Shown: positions 6,468-13,632, numbered from the stretch's first letter. The stretch: DNA of 13,826 nt from Thermoleophilia bacterium (GCA_025964455.1 JAOPYU010000325.1:1-13826); one strand, 5' to 3'. Made by a program: numbers and translations. Notes: generated from the sequence alone by a model not told the origin.

Positions 6468-8093
6468 CTAGGCTGCAGGCTCGGCGATCGGCAGCTCGAA
6501 GCCGAAGCTGGACCCGCCACCGAGCCGGCTCGCCACGTGCATCTGGCCGTCCATCGCCTCGACGAGCCCCTTGGACACGACCAGTCCGAGCCCCGAGCCT
6601 GAGATCGGCCCCGTCTCCGCGCCGAGCCGCTCGAACGGGTCGAACAGCTTTCCCATCGCGGCGGGCTCGATGCCGGGACCGTCGTCGTCGACCGCCACGC
6701 GCACGACATCGCCGCCCTCGACCTCGATCGTCAGGCGGACCGACCCGCCCTCGTCGTTGTACTTGATCGCGTTGGAGACGAGGTTGAGCAGCACCTGGCG
6801 CACGCGCATCGGATCAGCGAGCACCGGCGGGCACGGGCCGCTCGGCGGCCCCTCCAGGGTGATGTTCCGAACCGCGGCGAGCGGCTCGGACATCGTCAGG
6901 ACCTCGTCGATGACGGCAGGCACGTCGACGCGCTCCAGGTGCAGGGTCATCTTGCCTGCCTCGATGCGCGCCACGTCGAGCAGCTCGTCCACGAGCGAGG
7001 ACAGGTGGTCGCCACTCTCGGTGATGTGGGAGACGTACTCGCGCGGCTTGTCCTCCAGCTCGGCGCGCATGAGCAGGTCGGAGAAGCCTCGAATCACCGC
7101 GATCGGCGTCTTGAGCTCGTGGGAGATGTAGGAGAGGAACCGGCTCTTGGCCTCGTTGGCATCAGCCGCCTCGCGGCGGGCGACGTCGAGCCGGCGCGCG
7201 TCGCGGATCGCCCGCGACGTGAGCGCCAGCAGGGCCAGCATCGCGGCGGCGAGGCTGACAAGCGCGACGTGCGGCCAGCGGTCGTCCGGCAGGTCCGCGA
7301 GGATCCCGCGTTCGGGTGCGACCACCGCGACTGACAACGACGTGTCCTCCACGCGGCTGACGACGTAGCGGTCGCCGTCATCGGTGCCCGAGGCGCGACC
7401 CGTGCGAACTGCGGTGACGACGGCGGCGGGGGCCTTCTCCTCGCCCCGTTGCCCCACACAGGTGCCGGTGCGATCGAACAGGTACATGTCACCGTCTTCG
7501 GGCAGCGTGACGGAGCCGAGCGCGTCGATGATGCCTTCGCCGGCGAGCTGGCGCGGGTACCCGTTCACGATCACGCGCTCGCGGCCATCCTCGGTGCGGT
7601 AGGGCACGTGCAGTTCGAGCACGTCGCCGGCCGGGGTCGGCAGGACATCGGACATCTGCAGGCGCTGGGTCTTCGCGGCCGTACCCACGAGCGGCGAGGC
7701 CTCGACCTCGACGACTCCCTGCGTGACGTGCGATGCGACGAGGGTGCCGTCACCCTCGAACACCGCAAGGTATGGCAGCAGCGCGGCGGTGTTGCCGGTG
7801 AAGTTGACGAGCTGGCGTTCGGTGACGTCGCCGCTCAGTGTCAGCCGCGCGCTGTTGGCGAGCGATGCGGCGCTCTGGCGCAGCGATCCGGAGATCAGCT
7901 GCGCGGAGATCTCGCCACGATCGTCGAAGCGCTCGAAGGCGTCATCGCGCGCGCGTGCGTGCGAACGCTCGATCCCGTAGGTGAGCCCCGCAACCAATAT
8001 CACCGCGATGGCGGCGACAGCAGCGCGCAGCGCCACGGGCAGCCCCACGTGCCTCACAGGCGCGTGCTCGGTGGGGAGATCGACATTCGTCAC
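6468..8093 (-). CDS. Membrane sensor histidine kinase (orphan)
   Basis: This 541-residue two-component kinase senses something outside the cell and phosphorylates a response regulator. Order of parts: membrane helix at about 18-40, an extracytoplasmic region of about 230 residues (45-272, a length fitting a double-Cache-type sensor), a second helix at about 274-293, then a HisKA domain with SHELKTP and the phospho-accepting His325, and an HATPase_c domain with N box LVSNAIKYN (Asn441), G1 DDGPGI (470-475), F box FDPFERL (484-490) and G2 GSGLGL (499-504). All catalytic boxes are intact. No HAMP domain is evident between helix two and HisKA, where a short coiled stretch lies. No response regulator gene is nearby. 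The start is a GTG, preceded six bases upstream by TACGTT, which suggests a leaderless message. It begins 24 bases after the DPY-rich gene ends and finishes one base from the convergent propeller gene. Confidence 0.93.
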   Translation of the reverse strand: MTNVDLPTEHAPVRHVGLPVALRAAVAAIAVILVAGLTYGIERSHARARDDAFERFDDRGEISAQLISGSLRQSAASLANSARLTLSGDVTERQLVNFTGNTAALLPYLAVFEGDGTLVASHVTQGVVEVEASPLVGTAAKTQRLQMSDVLPTPAGDVLELHVPYRTEDGRERVIVNGYPRQLAGEGIIDALGSVTLPEDGDMYLFDRTGTCVGQRGEEKAPAAVVTAVRTGRASGTDDGDRYVVSRVEDTSLSVAVVAPERGILADLPDDRWPHVALVSLAAAMLALLALTSRAIRDARRLDVARREAADANEAKSRFLSYISHELKTPIAVIRGFSDLLMRAELEDKPREYVSHITESGDHLSSLVDELLDVARIEAGKMTLHLERVDVPAVIDEVLTMSEPLAAVRNITLEGPPSGPCPPVLADPMRVRQVLLNLVSNAIKYNDEGGSVRLTIEVEGGDVVRVAVDDDGPGIEPAAMGKLFDPFERLGAETGPISGSGLGLVVSKGLVEAMDGQMHVASRLGGGSSFGFELPIAEPAA

Positions 8094-8099
8094 CCCACG

Positions 8100-8105
8100 A
8101 ACGTA
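8100..8105 (-). promoter_or_regulatory. Putative -10 element of the histidine kinase gene
   Basis: The minus strand reads TACGTT, matching the TANNNT form of actinobacterial -10 elements, and ends six bases before the GTG start at 8093. No ribosome binding site fits between them. It lies in the 24-base gap after the DPY-rich gene, so the kinase may have its own leaderless transcript and not depend only on read-through. Confidence 0.45.
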
Positions 8106-8117
8106 CCCAGTGGGCCG

Positions 8118-9842
8118 TCAGAACAGCCCGCCGAGCTTCTCGCCGATCGCTCCACCACCGAAGCCACCGATCAGGCCGCCGACGATCGCACCGACTCCGG
8201 TCCCGATCACCGGCACGACCGAGCCGAGCGCGGCGCCTGCCGCGGCGCCCGCCATGCCGCCGGCGAGTCCGCCCGCGACGTTGCCGGTCTGCTTCTTGGA
8301 TTCCTTGCCGAACCCGCCCTCGGCCTCCATCGTCTTGTGGATGCCCCAGATGCCGAACCCGGCGCTGGCCACGAGGCCGATCGGGCCGGCCGCCTTGCCG
8401 ACCTTGGAGAGCAGGCTCGCGCCCTTGGCGGCCGTGGCGGCGCCGGTCGCTGCGCCGACACCCCTGGTCGCGGCGCGTGCGGCGTCATCGACGGCCGCAG
8501 CTCCGCCACCGGCGACGACCTTGGAGACACCCCCGCCTGCCTTCGCGACATCGGCGACATTGTCGCCCTGCTTCATCCACAGGGCGTACTTGAGCATGTC
8601 CTTGCCCGAGAGCTTGGTCGCCTCGGTCAGGTGACGAGCGCCGGCGTTGTAGACCATCTTCTTGCCGGGGTGCAGGAGCCGGTTGGTCCCGCCGGCGCGT
8701 GAGCGCAGCGCGCTGACGGCCTCCGCCCGGATCGCGGATTCGGTCGCGGTGCCGAGAGCAGCCACGGGAACGCCCCGCACGTGCAGGTTCTGGATCGCCT
8801 TGGCAGCGCCCGCGGCGCCGTTCTTCTCCAGCTGCGCGAGCATGCGCGTTGCGGCCGAGACCTCCGACGCCGTGCCGGTGAGCGCAGCCCGCGAGAGCGA
8901 CTTGACGAGGTTGCCCTGCGAGCGCGCCAGCAGGGTGGTGCCGGCGCCCGCTGCGAGCGTGAGGCCGCCGAGCGCCGCGTACTGCAGGTGTTCCTGCCCC
9001 TTCGCGGCGAGCACCTGCTCGTTGACGGTCTTCAGCTCGGCCTTGCCTTCGGGCGTGGACGAGTAGTACTCGAGCGCCTGCGCAAGTTCGGCGTCGCCGA
9101 TGCCCGTGGAGCCGAGCTGCTGCAGCACGAGCAGCTGGGTCTTGGAGTCGAGGCCCTGCGCGTCGAGCGCGTCGCGGAACTTCTCCTTCCACGCCTTGTT
9201 CCAGCCGGGCTTCGCGGCGCCGCCCTCGGACGGGGCCGAGCCGGGCTGGGCCGCGGCCTGCTGGGCCGCGAGCTGTTCCTGCACCTTGGGATCCTGCAGC
9301 TCCACGACGACCTCGTCGTAGAGCGCGCCGAGTTCCTCGGGCGACATGCCGCTCGCCTGGAGCGCCGCGAGCTGCTGCTCGTCGAACACGCCGAGCGCGG
9401 CGAAATCGGAGACGTTGGCAGGCTGCGCGCCGAGCGGACCCGCCCCGGTGGTGGCGGGCTGCGTGCCGGCAACCGGGCTGGTGCCGGCCTGCGGGTAGTA
9501 GGGCTGCGCCGCGACCTGACCACCGCCCATGTAGGGCTGGGCCGTGACCTGGCCGCCGCCCGTGTAGGGCTGCGCGGAGACCTGCCCGCCAGCCGGGACG
9601 TAGGGCTGCGAGTACGGATCGACGGGCTGGCCCGTGTAGGGATCGACGAACGGGCTCGCGGCCTGCGGCGCGGAGTACTGCGCGGCGTACGGATCATTGT
9701 AGGCGGCGGCGTACGGATCCGGCTGCGCATATGCGTACGGGTCCATCCCCTCGTAGGGATCGACCTGTGTCTCATACGGCGCGTAGCCCTGGCCGGCGTA
9801 CTGCGCTGCGCCGCTGGCGGCGGCTGGATTGATCGGCGTCAT
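8118..9842 (-). CDS. DPY/QPY-rich protein with glycine-zipper C-terminus, unknown function
   Basis: The 574-residue product has three parts. Residues 1-145 are low-complexity and rich in Pro, Tyr, Gln and Gly, with six DPY motifs (residues 28, 34, 42, 51, 67, 75) and three 11-residue repeats of the GGQVxAQPY type. Residues 145-480 are largely helical (LGVFDEQQLAALQASGMSPEELGALYDEVVVEL at the start, read as motifs) with one hydrophobic segment near 287-307. Residues 483-502 form another hydrophobic segment, and 520-574 are a glycine zipper (AGGLAGGMAGAAAGAALG, then IVGGLIGGFGGG) ending GGLF. Such zippers pack in membranes and occur in some bacteriocins, toxins and membrane-anchored proteins, but no function follows. 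There is no signal peptide. The ATG at 9842 has GGAAGGGA eight bases upstream; the frame is open to 10739 only as antisense of the reductase gene. It may be co-transcribed with the kinase 24 bases downstream. Confidence 0.8.
   Translation of the reverse strand: MTPINPAAASGAAQYAGQGYAPYETQVDPYEGMDPYAYAQPDPYAAAYNDPYAAQYSAPQAASPFVDPYTGQPVDPYSQPYVPAGGQVSAQPYTGGGQVTAQPYMGGGQVAAQPYYPQAGTSPVAGTQPATTGAGPLGAQPANVSDFAALGVFDEQQLAALQASGMSPEELGALYDEVVVELQDPKVQEQLAAQQAAAQPGSAPSEGGAAKPGWNKAWKEKFRDALDAQGLDSKTQLLVLQQLGSTGIGDAELAQALEYYSSTPEGKAELKTVNEQVLAAKGQEHLQYAALGGLTLAAGAGTTLLARSQGNLVKSLSRAALTGTASEVSAATRMLAQLEKNGAAGAAKAIQNLHVRGVPVAALGTATESAIRAEAVSALRSRAGGTNRLLHPGKKMVYNAGARHLTEATKLSGKDMLKYALWMKQGDNVADVAKAGGGVSKVVAGGGAAAVDDAARAATRGVGAATGAATAAKGASLLSKVGKAAGPIGLVASAGFGIWGIHKTMEAEGGFGKESKKQTGNVAGGLAGGMAGAAAGAALGSVVPVIGTGVGAIVGGLIGGFGGGAIGEKLGGLF
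9498..9590 (-). repeat. Three tandem 33-bp coding repeats
   Basis: The stretch encodes residues 85-115 of the DPY-rich protein as three imperfect 11-residue copies: GGQVSAQPYTG, GGQVTAQPYMG and GGQVAAQPYYP. The copies differ by a few bases, so it is an in-frame tandem repeat that could vary in copy number between strains. Confidence 0.8.
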
Positions 9843-9933
9843 CTGGATTTCCCTTCCATGGGTGCCTGTGTCGGCGTGCTCCGGCTCCCAGAGCCAGCGT
9901 GGGGGCGAACCGGCGATCACCGAACGGGAGGAA

Positions 9934-9944
9934 CTACCTAGGTT
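9934..9944 (+). promoter_or_regulatory. Putative promoter of the aldo/keto reductase gene
   Basis: In the 126-base spacer between two divergent genes, TAGGTT (9939-9944) fits the TANNNT form and stands 24 bases before the ATG at 9969, which itself has an AGGATTGGGG ribosome binding site. The palindrome CCTAGG at its head (inside CTACCTAGG) recurs in front of dnaE, where it lies next to that gene's -10. The -35 is not clear. The same spacer must also carry the leftward promoter for the DPY-rich gene. Confidence 0.4.
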
Positions 9945-9968
9945 TGCGCGGGGTGGCAGGATTGGGGA

Positions 9969-10895
9969 ATGACTGCACTCGGCAATTCCGGCATCGACGT
10001 CACCCCGCTGTGCCTGGGCGGCAACGTCTTCGGGTGGACGATCGACGCTGCGGCGTCCTTCGCCGTGCTCGACGCCTACCACGAGCTGGGCGGCCGCTTC
10101 ATCGACACGGCCGACATCTACTCCACCTGGGTGGAGGGCAATCGCGGCGGCGAGAGCGAGCGGATCATCGGCAGCTGGCTGCGCGATCGCGGCATCGACG
10201 ACGTGGTGGTGGCGACCAAGGTGGGACTCGAGATGCCGGAGGGATCCGGGCTGTCGCGCGACTACGTGCTCGCGGCGTCGGAACGCTGCCGCGAGCGGCT
10301 GGGCGTCGACGTGATCGACGTGCTCTACGCGCACCGGCCCGACACGGCGACCCCCATCACGGAGACCATGCGCGCGTTTGACGAGCTGGCGCAGGATGGC
10401 AGCGTGCGGGCGATCGGCCTGTCCAACTACGACGCGGGCCAGCTGCGCGAGGCGCTCGACGCGTGCGACGAGCATGGCCTGGCGCGCCCGGTCGTGCTCC
10501 AGCCCGAGTACAACCTGCTCACGCGCGGCGCGTACGAGGGGGAGCTGCAGGCGACCTGCGTCGAGGAGGGCCTCGCGGCGGCGCCGTACTACGCCCTCGC
10601 GTCCGGATTCCTCACCGGCAAGTACCAGCCGGATGCCCCGGCCCCCGACTCGCGGCGTGCGGGCGGCGTACTGCGCCAGTTCGGCACGCCCGAGGGCTGG
10701 GCCGCGCTCGCGGCGGTGGAGCAGGTCGCCGCGCGACACGATGCGACGCCGTCACAGGTCGCGCTCGCGTGGCTTCGTTCGCGCGGCGGGGTCGTGGCAC
10801 CGATCGCCAGCGGCACCTCCCCCGCGCAGGTCACCGAGCTGATGGGTTCGGTCGACCTGGAGCTCACCCCCGACGACCTCGCCCTCCTCGACTGA
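9969..10895 (+). CDS. Aldo/keto reductase
   Basis: The 308-residue product is an NADPH-dependent oxidoreductase with a TIM-barrel fold that reduces aldehydes and ketones. The usual tetrad is present: Asp46 in FIDTAD, Tyr51, Lys84 in VATKVG and His122 in LYAHRPD. The typical GLSNY motif is at about 153-157, the QPEYNLLTRGAYE stretch after it belongs to the family's central region, and APIASGTSPAQVTEL near the C-terminus is the usual phosphate-binding region for the cofactor. Length is normal for the YghZ/Tas-like bacterial AKRs. The physiological substrate cannot be read from the sequence. The ATG at 9969 has a good ribosome binding site and a -10-like TAGGTT upstream. It is transcribed alone, divergent from the DPY-rich gene, and ends 70 bases before the convergent M20 gene, with a bidirectional terminator between. 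Confidence 0.93.
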   Translation: MTALGNSGIDVTPLCLGGNVFGWTIDAAASFAVLDAYHELGGRFIDTADIYSTWVEGNRGGESERIIGSWLRDRGIDDVVVATKVGLEMPEGSGLSRDYVLAASERCRERLGVDVIDVLYAHRPDTATPITETMRAFDELAQDGSVRAIGLSNYDAGQLREALDACDEHGLARPVVLQPEYNLLTRGAYEGELQATCVEEGLAAAPYYALASGFLTGKYQPDAPAPDSRRAGGVLRQFGTPEGWAALAAVEQVAARHDATPSQVALAWLRSRGGVVAPIASGTSPAQVTELMGSVDLELTPDDLALLD

Positions 10896-10903
10896 CACGC
10901 GAG

Positions 10904-10957
10904 AAAAAAAATCGGGTGACGTTGCTGCCGGAATCCGCCAACAACGTCACCAGATTT
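10904..10957. terminator. Bidirectional intrinsic terminator between convergent genes
   Basis: A perfect 10-bp inverted repeat, GGTGACGTTG (10915-10924) and CAACGTCACC (10942-10951), extends outward after one mismatch by five more pairs (AAATC at 10909-10913 with GATTT at 10953-10957). The left flank is a run of eight A (10904-10911), which is an eight-T run for leftward transcripts, so it is a classical intrinsic terminator for the M20 gene ending at 10965. The plus strand has a short ATTT run and should end the reductase transcript less sharply. Confidence 0.88.
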
Positions 10958-10964
10958 GTGTGGG

Positions 10965-12341
10965 TCAGGCCTCGGCCATCTCGAGGAGCAGCTCGAGGTG
11001 CCAGCGCGTGGCGTACTCGATGTCAGCCGCGAGGACACGTTCGTTGGGTGCATGCACGCCGGCCTGGTAGTCGGCCGGCGGCGTGTGCTGCCACGGCCAC
11101 AGGCCGTAGGTGATCGTGCCCCACTCGCGGCGAAGGTGCGATGCGTCGGTGTAGAACGAGTTCATGGTCGGGACCATGACCAGCCGGCGACCGTCGACTC
11201 GCTCGAGCGCCTGTTCGCACGCAGCGGTGAATGCGCCGTCTGGATCCGATGAAGAGCCACCGACGGGTTCGGCCGCCGGGACCAGCTCCCAGTCGCCGTC
11301 GTCATCCCCGGTCGCGAGCTTGGCGGCCAGCTCGGCGAGCGCGTCCTCGACCCGGCCGCCCGGCAGCATCCGGCAGTCGATCCGAGCCACGGCGTGGTCC
11401 GGAATCACGTTGACCGCGCTGGAGCCGCGCAGCATCGTCGGCGTGAAGGTAGTCCGGGTGATGGCGTCGAGCGAGGCCGCGAGCTCGGGCACGGCGGCCT
11501 GCGCCGCGGCGACCAGAGCGTCGATCCCCTCCTCCGGGTCAGGCGCTGCTGCACCGAGGATCCCGCGCAGCATGCGGTCGGCAGCCGGCACGAGCTGCCG
11601 CTCGATCGGCGCGCGCTCGAGCGCGGTGATGGCCCGGGCGAGGGTGAGCACCGGGTTGGCGACGGCTCCCGGGTTGGAGGCGTGTCCGCCGGCCCCGCGC
11701 GCATGCAGCTCGATCGGCAGGAGCGCCTTGTCCGCCACGCCGTAGAGGACAGCGACCCGCCCGTCGGGGAGCGTGATGTGGCGTCCGCCACCTTCCTCGA
11801 GCGCCCAGTCGGTGCGCAGGTCGCGCCGGTGCTCGACGAGCCAGCGCATGCCGACACCGGCCGTGTTGACCTCCTCGTCCGACTGCGCGATGAGCCGTAC
11901 GTCGCCCGCCGGCTGCACGCCGCTCTGCACGAGCGCGACGAGCGCGGCGGCGCGCGTGGCGACTTGCGCCTTCATGTCGACCGCGCCGCGTCCCCAGACG
12001 TATCCGGCCTCGTCCAGCACCCCGGCGAAGGGCGGGTGGGTCCACGCGTCGAGCTCGCCGGCGGGCACCACGTCAAGGTGACCACAGAGGGCGAGCGAGG
12101 GTCCCTCGCCGCGGCCCGCCACCGTGGCGACCAGGTTGCGCCGGTCCGGGTCGGGGCCGACCAGCTCGCTCTCCACGCCGTGCGCTGCAAGCCAGTCCTG
12201 CAGCACGCGCGCCGCGACCGTCTCGCGCCCGGGCGGATTGGAGGTGTCCACGCGGATGAGCGCGCGGGCGAGCTCCACCGCGTTGGGGCCAATGTCGGGG
12301 AATCGGCCGCGGGCCGTGATGGGGGGCTGGAGATCACTCAC
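10965..12341 (-). CDS. M20 family zinc peptidase/deacylase
   Basis: The 458-residue product belongs to the ArgE/DapE/carboxypeptidase G2/Acy1 family, cytoplasmic hydrolases with two zinc ions that cut amide bonds of N-acyl amino acids or peptides. Motifs, numbered from the GTG at 12341, are CGHLDVVPAG (His88, Asp90), WGRGAVDMKAQ (Asp122, bridging ligand), SDEEVNTAG (Glu156 and Glu157: general base and metal ligand), ALEEGGG (Glu182/183) and GVHAPNE (His430, final ligand). The dimerisation lobe between (about 205-325, with GAGGHASNPG and SSAVNVIPD) is of family type. The exact substrate is not evident. The frame is open to a GTG at 12413, but that part looks non-conserved; TACAAG seven bases before 12341 would suit a leaderless start. 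It follows the small Cys-rich gene by 144 bases and ends at a strong terminator. Confidence 0.9.
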   Translation of the reverse strand: MSDLQPPITARGRFPDIGPNAVELARALIRVDTSNPPGRETVAARVLQDWLAAHGVESELVGPDPDRRNLVATVAGRGEGPSLALCGHLDVVPAGELDAWTHPPFAGVLDEAGYVWGRGAVDMKAQVATRAAALVALVQSGVQPAGDVRLIAQSDEEVNTAGVGMRWLVEHRRDLRTDWALEEGGGRHITLPDGRVAVLYGVADKALLPIELHARGAGGHASNPGAVANPVLTLARAITALERAPIERQLVPAADRMLRGILGAAAPDPEEGIDALVAAAQAAVPELAASLDAITRTTFTPTMLRGSSAVNVIPDHAVARIDCRMLPGGRVEDALAELAAKLATGDDDGDWELVPAAEPVGGSSSDPDGAFTAACEQALERVDGRRLVMVPTMNSFYTDASHLRREWGTITYGLWPWQHTPPADYQAGVHAPNERVLAADIEYATRWHLELLLEMAEA

Positions 12342-12348
12342 GCGCGGG

Positions 12349-12354
12349 CTTGTA
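12349..12354 (-). promoter_or_regulatory. Possible -10 element of the M20 gene
   Basis: The minus strand reads TACAAG, with the first two bases of TANNNT but a final G, and ends seven bases before the GTG at 12341. The match is weaker than for dnaE or the kinase gene; its support comes mainly from the same spacing and the absence of a ribosome binding site. Confidence 0.3.
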
Positions 12355-12485
12355 CCCACGCGCACCAATCCGCGCGCCACCCCGAGCCGGCGTCCGAGAC
12401 AACAACCCGCCACGCCGTCGCAATCCAGGTACCGATGCGGTACTCATGTTGCGACGCCGCGCGGGTCGTGGTCGGGCGCCCGGTC

Positions 12486-12968
12486 CTACCGTTGGTCGCC
12501 GGCCTCGCGCTCGCTGCGCCACGCCTCGTAGCGGCGGACCAGGTCCGGATCGGGATCGGTCGCGCTCACCGGCTCCGGCTGGTCCCGCCCGGTGCGCTCG
12601 CGGTGCATGCGGTCCCGGACCGTGCGTGCGTGGTCGCACACGTCCCAGTGACAGTCGTAGACGAAGGCGTCCTCGAGTTCGTCCGCGGTGACGTCGCGCC
12701 CGATCGTGAATCCGGTGCGATCGGTGAAGACCGCGACCTTGCCGAGGTGCTCGGCTGGATCCAGCCGAGCAGCCGTCGAGTGCGGGCGCGCCACGATCTG
12801 GATGTTGGAGCCGAACCTGCTGCCGAGGTTGTGGATCCAGCGCACCGCGGCCCCGCACGACTCGCACTCCTGGAAGTTGCTGCGGTCGTCGCGGCGACGT
12901 TCATCGCGCCAGAGGCGATCGTAGAGCTCGGCGAGCTCGGCTTCGGTGGGCGGACGGCGCGCGGGCAT
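12486..12968 (-). CDS. Small Cys/His-rich protein, possibly zinc-binding, unknown function
   Basis: The 160-residue product begins MPARRPPTEAEL, with a charged helical N-terminus (residues 1-30), then FQECESCGAAVRW with Cys35 and Cys38 and, later, YDCHWDVCDHARTVRD with Cys106, His107, Cys111 and His113. These pairs could form a zinc site. A central part (about 50-100) with HNLGSRFGSNIQIVARP, HLGKVAVFTDRTGFTIG looks folded; the C-terminal 40 residues are highly charged (Arg, Asp, Glu) and probably flexible. I do not recognise the family. The ATG at 12968 is chosen because upstream residues are low-complexity (SSGGGSVAAAQNG) and the frame extends only to 13016. No membrane segment is seen. It lies between the hairpin-linked gene at 13070-13432 and the M20 gene, all leftward, so co-transcription with M20 is possible. 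Confidence 0.7.
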   Translation of the reverse strand: MPARRPPTEAELAELYDRLWRDERRRDDRSNFQECESCGAAVRWIHNLGSRFGSNIQIVARPHSTAARLDPAEHLGKVAVFTDRTGFTIGRDVTADELEDAFVYDCHWDVCDHARTVRDRMHRERTGRDQPEPVSATDPDPDLVRRYEAWRSEREAGDQR

Positions 12969-13020
12969 GGACGCCCCATTCTGCGCAGCAGCGACGGACC
13001 CTCCCCCGGAAGACACGAAC

Positions 13021-13050
13021 GCCCGCCGCGGCCGGAAGGCTGCGACGGGC
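13021..13050. terminator. GC-rich hairpin, possible terminator of the 13070-13432 gene
   Basis: GCCCGCCGCGGCC (13021-13033) pairs with GGCTGCGACGGGC (13038-13050), giving a 13-position stem with one mismatch and one G-U pair and a four-base loop. Leftward it lies just after the stop codon at 13070 and is followed by GTTCGTGTCTTCC, a poor U-tract, as is usual for terminators in high-GC actinobacteria. Confidence 0.55.
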
Positions 13051-13069
13051 GCTCGACGAGCTGGGCGTA

Positions 13070-13432
13070 TCAGTCGTTCTGGATGATCTCGAAGACGTCC
13101 TCGAAGACGTTGAAGGCGTCGTGCGCGAGCTGCTTGACCTGCGCGGGCTGGTGCGAACCGAACTGCGTGGTCTGCACCTTGATCGCCTGCTCGAGGAGAC
13201 CCTGGCCCTCGATGACGAGCTGGCGCGCGAGCACCAGGTCCTGGAACTCCGAGCGCGGCTCGGCGAGGAACAGCTCGGCGGCGGCGAGCTTCGCGAACTT
13301 CACGCCATCGGTGAGGTTCTGGAGCGGCGCGTGGGTCGGGTCGTTGGAGACGTTGGCGGCGAAGCCCTGGGCCTTGCCGAGGTAGGTGCTGGCGGCGCCG
13401 AGCGAGCCGGGACGGGGAGAGACGAGCTGCAT
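13070..13432 (-). CDS. Small helical protein, unknown function
   Basis: The 120-residue product has no membrane segment or signal peptide and no recognised motif. From about residue 40 it reads as helical (FAKLAAAELFLAEPRSEFQD, VLARQLVIEGQGLLEQAI, HDAFNVFEDVFEIIQ), ending in acidic Asn-Asp. The ATG at 13432 (MQLVSPRPG) has AAGGAT eight bases upstream; the frame is open to 13612 but the added part is Arg-rich and would run across the coaBC promoter region. The codon pattern of the accepted part is ordinary for the window. It is leftward, divergent from coaBC, and ends beside a GC-rich hairpin, so it may be a single-gene unit. Function unknown. Confidence 0.65.
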   Translation of the reverse strand: MQLVSPRPGSLGAASTYLGKAQGFAANVSNDPTHAPLQNLTDGVKFAKLAAAELFLAEPRSEFQDLVLARQLVIEGQGLLEQAIKVQTTQFGSHQPAQVKQLAHDAFNVFEDVFEIIQND

Positions 13433-13489
13433 GCGGGGATCCTTCGGGAGTTGCGGGGCTGGGAGGTCGGCGGCAACCGTCGCTCGGGA

Positions 13490-13507
13490 GGTTACGGGTC
13501 CGTTACC
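13490..13507. promoter_or_regulatory. Inverted repeat, possible operator, between two divergent genes
   Basis: GGTTACGGGTCCGTTACC is an inverted repeat with arms GGTTACGG and CCGTTACC (one mismatch), 57 bases before the start of the leftward small gene. On the minus strand it holds TAACCT, a TANNNT -10 candidate for that gene. The remaining spacer 13433-13632 (200 bases) shows no gene; I see no clear promoter for coaBC in it. Confidence 0.35.
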
Positions 13508-13632
13508 TGCGGTTCCAGCCAGCCACGGCCACATGGCCCCTCCCGGCCGCCGCCTGCCTTCCCGCACGCTGCGGCGTGGCAGACTTTCCGGTGACGGCGC
13601 CCGACGCCGCAATCCCCAGTCCGGAGCGCTCC

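Noticed and set aside
9843..10739. Upstream in-frame extension of the DPY-rich gene, giving an 873-residue reading frame
   Set aside because: It is wholly antisense to the well-supported aldo/keto reductase and its promoter, and is Arg/Leu-rich shadow sequence. A good ribosome binding site precedes the ATG at 9842.
11394..13385. Long plus-strand reading frame of 663 codons
   Set aside because: It lies opposite the M20, Cys-rich and helical genes, all with better evidence; its product is His/Arg-rich, typical of antisense frames in high-GC DNA.
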